A stretch of 6,687 nt of DNA from Dehalococcoidales bacterium (lineage in GTDB: Bacteria > Chloroflexota > Dehalococcoidia > Dehalococcoidales > CSSed11-197): the NCBI GenBank assembly GCA_028705415.1, contig JAQWDO010000049.1, positions 1-6,687 of the forward strand. The letters are read 5' to 3'. Positions 1-4,729 of this stretch are shown piece after piece; the stretch's first letter is position 1; the number at the start of each line of letters is the position of its first letter. The notes beneath the pieces are model-generated. The model was not told where the DNA came from and searched no databases. It was given only the letters and a program-made list of their open reading frames with translations. The translations under genes were made by a program, and so were the position numbers.

Positions 1-5
1 TCCAT
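1..5 (-). CDS. Start of an unidentified gene under Moco/Tuco riboswitch control (partial, runs off left edge)
   Basis: Only an ATG (minus strand, bases 5-3) and two bases of a second codon beginning GA (Asp or Glu) are inside the window, so no protein identity can be read. The start is supported by a GGGGG Shine-Dalgarno core eight bases upstream, and by a complete leader further upstream on the same strand: promoter, riboswitch aptamer and terminator. Genes behind this riboswitch class usually encode molybdopterin synthesis enzymes, molybdate or tungstate transporters, or Mo/W enzymes such as aldehyde ferredoxin oxidoreductase. Given the divergent iorAB operon, a tungsten aldehyde:ferredoxin oxidoreductase is my leading guess, but this is inference only. 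Confidence 0.55.
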
Positions 6-13
6 AAATTCTA

Positions 14-20
14 CCCCCTT
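14..20 (-). promoter_or_regulatory. Ribosome binding site of the leftward gene
   Basis: The minus strand reads AAGGGGG here, followed by eight bases and an ATG. It sits downstream of the leader terminator, so translation can begin only if transcription passes that hairpin. It is the main evidence that a coding region begins at base 5. Confidence 0.6.
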
Positions 21-37
21 TGTTTAAAATTTCCTTG

Positions 38-75
38 AAATAAAAAATGCATACAGACTTATTGCCTGTATGCAT
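38..75 (-). terminator. Intrinsic terminator in the riboswitch leader (probable expression platform)
   Basis: Bases 47-56 and 66-75 form a perfect 10-bp inverted repeat (ATGCATACAG / CTGTATGCAT) around a 9-base loop. Read on the minus strand, the hairpin is followed immediately by TTTTTTATTT (the first T is base 47, shared with the stem). On the plus strand no U-run follows, so it works leftward. It lies between the aptamer and the start codon, which is where a transcription-attenuation platform would be. The stem is only 40% GC, so termination may be partial. I did not find an obvious competing antiterminator by eye, so how ligand binding would switch it is unresolved. Confidence 0.7.
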
Positions 76-162
76 GTAAATAGCCAGCTAAATAACACTG
101 GTATTTATTATTGATATTAAACACCACCAAAAGGCTTTTTCGGAACAAGCTTTTCCTCTCTG

Positions 163-287
163 ATAATCTCCTTTCCAAAAAGAGGGAGGCGCAACTGTTT
201 CCGGTTGCACCCTACGGGCTTTTCAGCTTGCCCTTCGGCCGGCTTCCCTGCCTGAGACAGGTTTAGGAAATCCTGGCTCGGAGTTAT
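163..287 (-). promoter_or_regulatory. Molybdenum/tungsten cofactor (Moco/Tuco) riboswitch aptamer
   Basis: Read on the minus strand, this matches the Moco RNA motif as I remember it from the E. coli moaA leader. P1 pairs ATAACTCC (287-280) with GGAG-A-TTAT (171-163), with one bulged A. Inside are a TTTCCT/AGGGAA helix (270-265 with 249-244) capped by CCTG/CAGG (261-258 with 254-251). A GGGC/GCCC hairpin follows (233-230 with 219-216). The strongest match is the 3' part: AGGG leads into an 8-bp stem GGTGCAAC/GTTGCGCC (211-204 with 195-188), then GCCTCCC (190-184) and TGGAAAGG (177-170). The E. coli RNA has the same order, with a stem, GCCTCCC, a short spacer and TGGAAAGG. Transcription should start at the foot of P1, from the promoter at 296-323. 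About 87 nt separate the aptamer from the terminator at 75-38. I cannot tell molybdenum from tungsten cofactor specificity by eye. Confidence 0.88.
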
Positions 288-289
288 TG

Positions 290-321
290 GACAAGTTTAT
301 CTTTTTGAAGATTGACTTGTC
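290..321. repeat. Inverted repeat GACAAGT/ACTTGTC over the leftward promoter (candidate operator)
   Basis: GACAAGT at 290-296 is the exact reverse complement of ACTTGTC at 315-321, with 18 bases between them. One arm covers the -35 box of the leftward promoter and the other covers the -10 to start region. The right arm also lies inside a smaller dyad, TTGAC-TT-GTCAA (312-323). A related TTGGACAA word occurs at 287-294 and again at 375-382, nearer iorA. This is a plausible regulator binding site, but in an AT-rich promoter region it could be chance. Confidence 0.35.
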
Positions 322-323
322 AA
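296..323 (-). promoter_or_regulatory. Sigma70-type promoter of the riboswitch transcript
   Basis: On the minus strand TTGACA (323-318), a perfect -35 box, is followed after 16 bases by GATAAA (301-296), a fair -10 box; reading ATAAAC gives 17 bases instead. The predicted start is near 289-288, one or two bases before the first paired base of the riboswitch P1 stem at 287. This fit between promoter and aptamer supports both calls. Confidence 0.7.
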
Positions 324-404
324 ATTGGAAACACTCCCTGGCGAAACTCCGTGGAGGTATATTGTTTACGTGTGTTGGACAATAAATTCTTGACTCGTTT
401 AATA

Positions 405-410
405 TATAAT
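405..410 (+). promoter_or_regulatory. Probable -10 box of the iorAB operon promoter
   Basis: A perfect TATAAT lies 40 bases before the iorA start codon, in an AT-rich stretch, giving a likely transcript start near 417. No good -35 is found at 16-18 bases: the closest windows are ATAAAT-like. A TTGACT at 390-395 is only 9 bases away, too close to serve, and TTGGAC at 375-380 is 24 bases away, too far. The promoter may be weak or activator-dependent. Confidence 0.5.
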
Positions 411-413
411 GAA

Positions 414-428
414 AACAGGACGCCTGTT
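414..428 (+). repeat. Perfect 6-bp dyad at the predicted iorA transcript start
   Basis: AACAGG (414-419), the spacer ACG and CCTGTT (423-428) form a perfect inverted repeat directly after the TATAAT box. It could be an operator covering the transcription start, or a small 5' stem-loop in the iorA mRNA. It ends six bases before the iorA Shine-Dalgarno site (434-440). No T-run follows, so it is not a terminator. Confidence 0.4.
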
Positions 429-449
429 GATGTAAGGGGAAGATAATTA

Positions 450-2291
450 ATGCATAATATAGAACAGTTGGAGGCTGGAAAAACTTTTCTTCTTTCTGGT
501 AATGAAGCGATTGCGCTGGGTGCATATCATGCAGGGTTGAAAGTGGCTGCTGCGTATCCGGGTACGCCCAGTACCGAAATACTGGAAAATCTGGCCCAGT
601 TTGATAGCGTTTATGCGGAGTGGTCAACCAACGAGAAGGTTGCCGTGGAAGTTGCAATGGGAGCATCTTATGCAGGGGTGCGTTGCCTGGCGAGTATGAA
701 ACACGTCGGCTTGAATGTGGCCGCAGACCCCCTTCTTTCCGCCTCAATAACCGGCATAAACGGTGGATTGGTGATTGTGAGTGCTGATGACCCCGGAATG
801 CACAGTTCGCAAAACGAACAGGACAACCGCCATTATGCCAGGCTGGCTAAAATCCCCGTTCTTGAACCGTATGATAGCCAATCTGCTTATGATTTTATGT
901 TTCTGGCTTTTGATATCAGTGAACAGTTTGATACTCCGGTGCTGTTTCGTACAACTACCCGTATTTCTCATTCAAAATCTGTGGTGCGTGTCCGGGAAGC
1001 CTTGTCTGTAAAAGGAAAAGCGCTGTTTACTGCCAACTGTGAAAAGTTCGTCATGTTACCCGCATATGCCCGTAAAAGGCATGTTGCAGTTGAAGAGCGC
1101 ATGAAGGAACTTAAACGGTACGCAGAAACCAGCCCGGTAAATGGGATTCTTGAGGGACAAGGTTTGGCGGGGATAATTACATGCGGCATATCCTTCCAGT
1201 ATGTAAAAGAAGTATTCCCCAACGCCCCGATACTCCGGTTGGGGATGACCTACCCGTTACCGGAAAGGATGATTCGGGGATTTGCTTCACGAATTGAAAA
1301 ACTGATTGTAGTAGAAGAACTCGATCCTTTCGTTGAAGAAATTGTTAAATCCATGGGAGTAGAAGTCAGCGGAAAATCTTTTATTCCGATTACAGGTGAG
1401 CTGTCTCCTGAAATTGTAGCTTCCTCCGCCATAAAGGCCGGTCTTTTAAAAGAAACCGCAATTATGGATGACTTCTGCAAGGTCGACTTGCCGCAACGTC
1501 CGCCATCTCTGTGCCCCGGCTGCCCCCACCGCGGATTGTTTTATGCTCTCGGAAAAAATCCGCGCCGTATCAGGAAAAAGGCATCCGGCGCGAGCTCTCA
1601 GGTGCAAAGCGGCCTGGTGGTAACAGGTGATATTGGTTGCTATACCCTGGGTGCTTTACCTCCGCTAGGCGGCCTTGACACCTGTGCCTGTATGGGTGCC
1701 AGTATCGGCCATGCATTGGGAATAGAGAAAGCCGGGGTGACCGATAAAGTAGTAGCAGTAATCGGAGATTCAACATTTATGCACTCCGGACTTACTTCCC
1801 TGGCAGATGCGGTATACAACCGGAGCAGCATTACTGTAGTGATACTTGACAATATGACGACTGCGATGACTGGTCATCAGGGCCATCCCGGCACGGGAAT
1901 TAATGCCAAAGGTGAGAAGATGCAGGCAGTAAGCCTGGAAAATGCAGTCAGGGGAATCGGTGTTGAGGATGTTCTGGTTATCGATGCGTTCGATATTAAG
2001 GCTTTGCGCGATGCCATAGCAACCGCAACAGACAGTGATAAACTCTCGGTTGTAATTGTTCGCGGTGAGTGTGCCCCTTTGCGGCGCCGGTCTGGTGCCA
2101 GCCGTATTATAGATAATACCAGGTGCACGCAGTGTAACACCTGTTTTAAACTGGCATGTCCTGCGATCCAGTATCAGGGTGGCAGTGTTTATATTGACCC
2201 GGATCTCTGCGCTGGTGATAATTGCGGTTTATGCGAACAGGTTTGTCCGGTTGGGGCTATCGGTGTTATTGGCAAGGCGGTGGCAGAATAA
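450..2291 (+). CDS. iorA: Indolepyruvate:ferredoxin oxidoreductase, alpha subunit
   Basis: Large subunit of the cytoplasmic, oxygen-sensitive enzyme that converts indolepyruvate and other aryl-2-oxoacids plus CoA to aryl-acetyl-CoA, CO2 and reduced ferredoxin. Its 613 residues match the family's usual length. The order of domains is an N-terminal pyrimidine-binding half with LLSGNEAIALGA (14-25) and AAYPGTPSTEI (34-44), a middle domain (about 200-345), the thiamine-diphosphate domain and a C-terminal ferredoxin domain. Visible motifs are CPGCPHR (355-361), GDIGCYTLG (393-401) and GDSTFMHSG (439-447) with DN at 467-468, the likely Mg-diphosphate ligands being D440 and N468. Eight cysteines (559, 562, 565, 570; 587, 592, 595, 599) can hold two [4Fe-4S] clusters. 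Spacing is CX2CX2CX4C and CX4CX2CX3C, not the simple ferredoxin pattern. The ATG has an AAGGGGA site (434-440) nine bases upstream. The stop codon abuts the iorB start. Confidence 0.96.
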   Translation: MHNIEQLEAGKTFLLSGNEAIALGAYHAGLKVAAAYPGTPSTEILENLAQFDSVYAEWSTNEKVAVEVAMGASYAGVRCLASMKHVGLNVAADPLLSASITGINGGLVIVSADDPGMHSSQNEQDNRHYARLAKIPVLEPYDSQSAYDFMFLAFDISEQFDTPVLFRTTTRISHSKSVVRVREALSVKGKALFTANCEKFVMLPAYARKRHVAVEERMKELKRYAETSPVNGILEGQGLAGIITCGISFQYVKEVFPNAPILRLGMTYPLPERMIRGFASRIEKLIVVEELDPFVEEIVKSMGVEVSGKSFIPITGELSPEIVASSAIKAGLLKETAIMDDFCKVDLPQRPPSLCPGCPHRGLFYALGKNPRRIRKKASGASSQVQSGLVVTGDIGCYTLGALPPLGGLDTCACMGASIGHALGIEKAGVTDKVVAVIGDSTFMHSGLTSLADAVYNRSSITVVILDNMTTAMTGHQGHPGTGINAKGEKMQAVSLENAVRGIGVEDVLVIDAFDIKALRDAIATATDSDKLSVVIVRGECAPLRRRSGASRIIDNTRCTQCNTCFKLACPAIQYQGGSVYIDPDLCAGDNCGLCEQVCPVGAIGVIGKAVAE

Positions 2292-2891
2292 ATGAAAAAT
2301 ATTAGTGTTCTTATGACCGGCATAGGTGGCCAGGGGATTATTCTGGCAAGTGATATTCTGGCAGATACTGCACTGCGTATGGGTTGGGATGTCAAGAAAA
2401 CTGATTCTATAGGAATGGCCCAGCGTGGAGGCAGCGTGATCAGCCATGTCAGGATGGGAGAGGTGGTGAATTCGCCATTGATTCCAGTGGGCAAGGCAGA
2501 CGTGTTGTTTGGTATGGAAAAGCTGGAGGCAGCACGTTCATGCCATTTCCTGGTATCTGGCGGAAAGGCATTGATTAACAATTATGGGTCTCCGCCATTA
2601 TCTGTAACCAGTGGAGGGGGGAAATATCCGGCGGATGAAGTAATCCTTGATATAATAAGGAAAAGGGCCGGAGAAATATTCTTTATTGATGGAATAACCA
2701 AAGTTGCAGATTTGGGCAACATTCGCACATTGAATGTGTTCCTTCTTGGCGCACTTTCGGTTCTGTTGCCGTTGAGTCTTGAAGCCTGGAAAGAATCTTT
2801 AGAGGCGAGGCTTCCGCAAAGAATCCTCGATATAAACCTGGCGGCGTTTTCACTGGGGCAGAAGGAGATAAAAAATGCCGGTGTCGATTAA
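2292..2891 (+). CDS. iorB: Indolepyruvate:ferredoxin oxidoreductase, beta subunit
   Basis: Small subunit (199 residues, typical length) that pairs with IorA. It corresponds to the gamma-domain module of 2-oxoacid:ferredoxin oxidoreductases and carries no cofactor motif of its own. The family signatures are visible: GIGGQGII at 10-17 and DSIGMAQRGGSVISHVRMG at 38-56. A further conserved-looking stretch, NIRTLNVFLLGAL, lies in the C-terminal third. The ATG follows the iorA TAA with no spacer, and the nearest purine-rich site (AAGGCGG, 2274-2280) is weak. Translation is therefore probably coupled to iorA, which fits equal subunit production. Its last 17 bases overlap the next gene. Confidence 0.95.
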   Translation: MKNISVLMTGIGGQGIILASDILADTALRMGWDVKKTDSIGMAQRGGSVISHVRMGEVVNSPLIPVGKADVLFGMEKLEAARSCHFLVSGGKALINNYGSPPLSVTSGGGKYPADEVILDIIRKRAGEIFFIDGITKVADLGNIRTLNVFLLGALSVLLPLSLEAWKESLEARLPQRILDINLAAFSLGQKEIKNAGVD

Positions 2892-4047
2892 AACCGCACA
2901 GGGAATGAAACAAAGTTCCTGGATACGCCGAATGTTCGAAGCTGGAGAAGAGCTGCGTGTTCGGCTGGGAGATGAAAACGTATTTGATCTTTCCCTGGGC
3001 AATCCGGAGGATGAACCGCCGGCTGAATTTCGCCAGGAATTGATACGATGTGTTCAGAATCCTCGCCCCGGTATGCACCGCTATATGGCAAATGCCGGAT
3101 ATATGGCTACCCGTGATGCGGTAGCGTCCTCGATTTCAAAAGAATTGGGTGTAAATTTCAAAGGCGGCGACATTGTCATGACGAGCGGAGCAGCTGCCGG
3201 GCTGAATATTGTTCTAAAGACTTTGCTCGATCCAGGTGACGAAGTAATAGTAATCAGCCCATATTTTCCGGAATACCTCAGTTATATTGATAACCATGGG
3301 GGAGTGGCTCGTATCGTGGAAACCGGGGATGATTTTAAGCCGACTCCGGAAACTATACAAAAGGCAGTTTCTGTAAAGACAAAAGCGGTTATTCTTAATA
3401 CTCCCAATAATCCGACCGGGGTTGTTTATGACCAGGCAGTTCTGAAAGGCCTGGCTGAAGTTCTTGAAGAATCCAAAAGCCGGTTCGGCCGTTCGGTCTA
3501 TATAATCAGTGATGAGCCGTATCGCCGGCTTTTATATGATGATGTTCAATTTTCATCTCCTCTTAAAAATTACAGGCAAAGCATTTTGGCAACCTCTTAC
3601 TCGAAGGATCTTTCTCTGCCTGGCGAAAGAATAGGTTATATCGCTGTCAACCCTGATATCGAGGAAAAAGAAGAACTCGTTGCAGGGTTTATTTATGCAA
3701 ACCGGGTCCTGGGTTTTGTAAATGCCCCTGCACTGATGCAAAACGCGGTAACCAATCTGCAGAACGTTACAGTATCTGTGGCCGAATACCAGCGCAGACG
3801 TGATCATCTCTACCACGGTTTGCTTGATGCCGGCTATAGCGTAACCAGGCCTGAAGGCGCTTTTTATGTCTTTCCGAAGGTGCCTGGAGAAGACACAGCT
3901 TTCGTTCGAAAGCTGATGGAATATGGGGTGCTCGGTGTTCCAGGTAGCGGCTTCGGCAAAAGCGGGCATATGCGTTTGTCATTTTGTGTTAATGACCGTA
4001 CCCTTGAAGGGGCGGTCAGAGGTCTGAAAAAGGCCTTCAAGGGGTAA
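2875..4047 (+). CDS. PLP-dependent aminotransferase, class I/II (probable aromatic amino acid aminotransferase)
   Basis: A 390-residue fold-type I aminotransferase. Visible landmarks are the substrate-loop SLGNP (40-44), the phosphate-binding SGAAAGLN (104-111), NNPTG (178-182), the cofactor-contacting DEPYR (213-217), the Schiff-base lysine K244 in SYSKDLSLPGER, PEGAFYVF near the C-terminus, and the carboxylate-binding R367 in RLSF. It swaps the amino group between an amino acid and a 2-oxoacid. Automatic annotation would probably say aspartate aminotransferase. Its position directly behind iorAB suggests aromatic amino acids and arylpyruvates as substrates, which is inference from context. 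The ATG has a good AAGGAGA site (2862-2868) inside the end of iorB, and the 17-base overlap implies translational coupling. Confidence 0.92.
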   Translation: MPVSIKTAQGMKQSSWIRRMFEAGEELRVRLGDENVFDLSLGNPEDEPPAEFRQELIRCVQNPRPGMHRYMANAGYMATRDAVASSISKELGVNFKGGDIVMTSGAAAGLNIVLKTLLDPGDEVIVISPYFPEYLSYIDNHGGVARIVETGDDFKPTPETIQKAVSVKTKAVILNTPNNPTGVVYDQAVLKGLAEVLEESKSRFGRSVYIISDEPYRRLLYDDVQFSSPLKNYRQSILATSYSKDLSLPGERIGYIAVNPDIEEKEELVAGFIYANRVLGFVNAPALMQNAVTNLQNVTVSVAEYQRRRDHLYHGLLDAGYSVTRPEGAFYVFPKVPGEDTAFVRKLMEYGVLGVPGSGFGKSGHMRLSFCVNDRTLEGAVRGLKKAFKG

Positions 4048-4051
4048 TCCG

Positions 4052-4504
4052 ATGGAAAACGGGGAAATCGACAAAAACATCAAACTGCTGACAGGTCAGG
4101 TCGAGCCGGCGGTTGAATTTATAGGTATGAAGCTGGAAACCCTCCAGCCGGGGTATGCGCGGGTATCAATGGTGATCAAGCCTGAGCATCGAAACGTTCA
4201 TGGAATGGCATTCGGGGGCATTATCATGGCGCTGGCTGACCATGCATTTGGTTACGGGGCCAATTCATTGTCTTATCCCAGTGTAGCCAGCCAGTTCAAT
4301 ATGCATTTTCTCAGAGGTGCCCAAACAGGAGAAACACTGGTTGCGGAATCCCGGGTAATTAAAAGTGGAAAACGCATAAGCGTTTCCGAAATAAAGGTTA
4401 CAAATTCCCGCGGAGATCTGATAGCTATGGCTACCGGAACCACCGTGCCGGTAGCGAGTGCCAAGGGCGTGACGGGCAGGCGGGATAGTGGGGTAATAAA
4501 ATAA
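4052..4504 (+). CDS. PaaI-family hotdog acyl-CoA thioesterase
   Basis: A 150-residue single hotdog domain of the PaaI/YdiI type, which hydrolyses acyl-CoA, often aryl-acetyl-CoA, to free acid and CoA. The signature HG-x4-GG-x5-LAD is clear: N48, H50-G51, G55-G56 and the probable catalytic acid D63, in the helix that begins MALADHAFGYGANS. The segment SVASQFNMHFLRGAQTGETLVAE forms the expected central strands. The last roughly 15 residues are basic and look like a loose tail. It lies 4 bases after the aminotransferase, with AAGGGG at 4039-4044 as its ribosome site. Context suggests it releases aryl acetates from the IorAB product or clears dead-end CoA esters. It is the last gene of this operon before a promoter and terminators. 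Confidence 0.9.
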   Translation: MENGEIDKNIKLLTGQVEPAVEFIGMKLETLQPGYARVSMVIKPEHRNVHGMAFGGIIMALADHAFGYGANSLSYPSVASQFNMHFLRGAQTGETLVAESRVIKSGKRISVSEIKVTNSRGDLIAMATGTTVPVASAKGVTGRRDSGVIK

Positions 4505-4505
4505 T

Positions 4506-4534
4506 TTGACGGATTTTTATTCTTGTGGTAATCT
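4506..4534 (+). promoter_or_regulatory. Probable promoter of the acyl-CoA synthetase operon
   Basis: TTGACG (4506-4511) and TAATCT (4529-4534) are separated by exactly 17 bases, and a TG one base before the -10 makes it an extended -10 element. It begins two bases after the thioesterase stop codon. The predicted start is near 4541, giving a leader of about 190 nt before the GTG start of the synthetase. The -10 box keeps only the first, second and last consensus bases, so strength is uncertain. Confidence 0.5.
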
Positions 4535-4609
4535 CTGCAGGTTCTCTGTGAGAGCGAGCTATGGAAAATAAAATATATTATAACCAGGTTGAGTTTAATT
4601 TCGCGTTTA

Positions 4610-4644
4610 CCGGGCGCACCATGTGCGCCGGGGGCATTTCTTTT
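4610..4644 (+). terminator. GC-rich hairpin with U-rich tail (terminator of the upstream operon or leader element)
   Basis: CC-(G)-GGCGCAC (4610-4619) pairs with GTGCGCC-GG (4623-4631) around a CAT triloop, giving nine pairs with one bulged G. GGGCA intervenes and then TTTCTTTT (4637-4644). The U-run begins a few bases late for an ideal terminator, but the stem is very stable. No U-run follows on the minus strand, so it acts rightward. It may end iorAB-operon transcripts. If the promoter at 4506-4534 is used, it also lies inside the synthetase leader. Confidence 0.5.
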
Positions 4645-4687
4645 ATGCAGGAATTATAGTACTTAATCTGAATATGGCATAGATATG

Positions 4688-4715
4688 ACCTCCCCGGCAA
4701 GGGAGGTTTCTTTTT
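4688..4715 (+). terminator. Intrinsic terminator directly before the acyl-CoA synthetase start
   Basis: ACCTCCC (4688-4694) and GGGAGGT (4701-4707) form a perfect 7-bp stem with a CGGCAA loop, followed by TTCTTTTT (4708-4715). It is a textbook rho-independent terminator. It ends only five bases before the AGGAGG site of the synthetase and lies wholly inside the longest possible reading frame, which argues strongly against the upstream ATG. It either stops readthrough from the iorAB operon or is the off-switch of a regulated leader. Confidence 0.8.
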
Positions 4716-4719
4716 ATCC

Positions 4720-4725
4720 AGGAGG
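4720..4725 (+). promoter_or_regulatory. AGGAGG ribosome binding site that sets the GTG start of the synthetase
   Basis: A perfect AGGAGG is followed after four bases by GTG at 4730, in frame with the synthetase. The spacing is a little short but workable. The alternative ATG at 4685 has no purine-rich site before it, so this element decides the start. Confidence 0.75.
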
Positions 4726-4729
4726 AATA

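Noticed and set aside
347..356. CTCC-GT-GGAG dyad as an RNA hairpin or terminator
   Set aside because: A two-base loop is too tight for an RNA hairpin and no U-run follows. At most it is a weak DNA palindrome.
390..410. TTGACT (390-395) as the -35 partner of TATAAT (405-410)
   Set aside because: The spacing is 9 bases, far below the 16-18 needed. The TATAAT box was kept alone with modest confidence.
223..747. A 174-codon minus-strand open frame reaching from inside iorA into the left intergenic region
   Set aside because: It is antisense to iorA and covers the leftward promoter and half of the riboswitch. Its composition is low-complexity and Pro/His/Ser rich, with no recognisable domain, so it is a shadow frame.
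2189..2581. A 130-codon minus-strand open frame across the iorA/iorB junction
   Set aside because: It is fully antisense to two well-supported genes, has no ribosome site I can see and no family motif.
4685..4729. N-terminal extension of the acyl-CoA synthetase from ATG 4685
   Set aside because: The bases form an intrinsic terminator and there is no ribosome binding site, while GTG 4730 has AGGAGG in front.
4541..4729. T-box, SAM-I or other known riboswitch in the synthetase leader
   Set aside because: No T-box consensus (TGGNACCGCG-like) or core of the other common classes could be found by eye. It is left as an unexplained leader.
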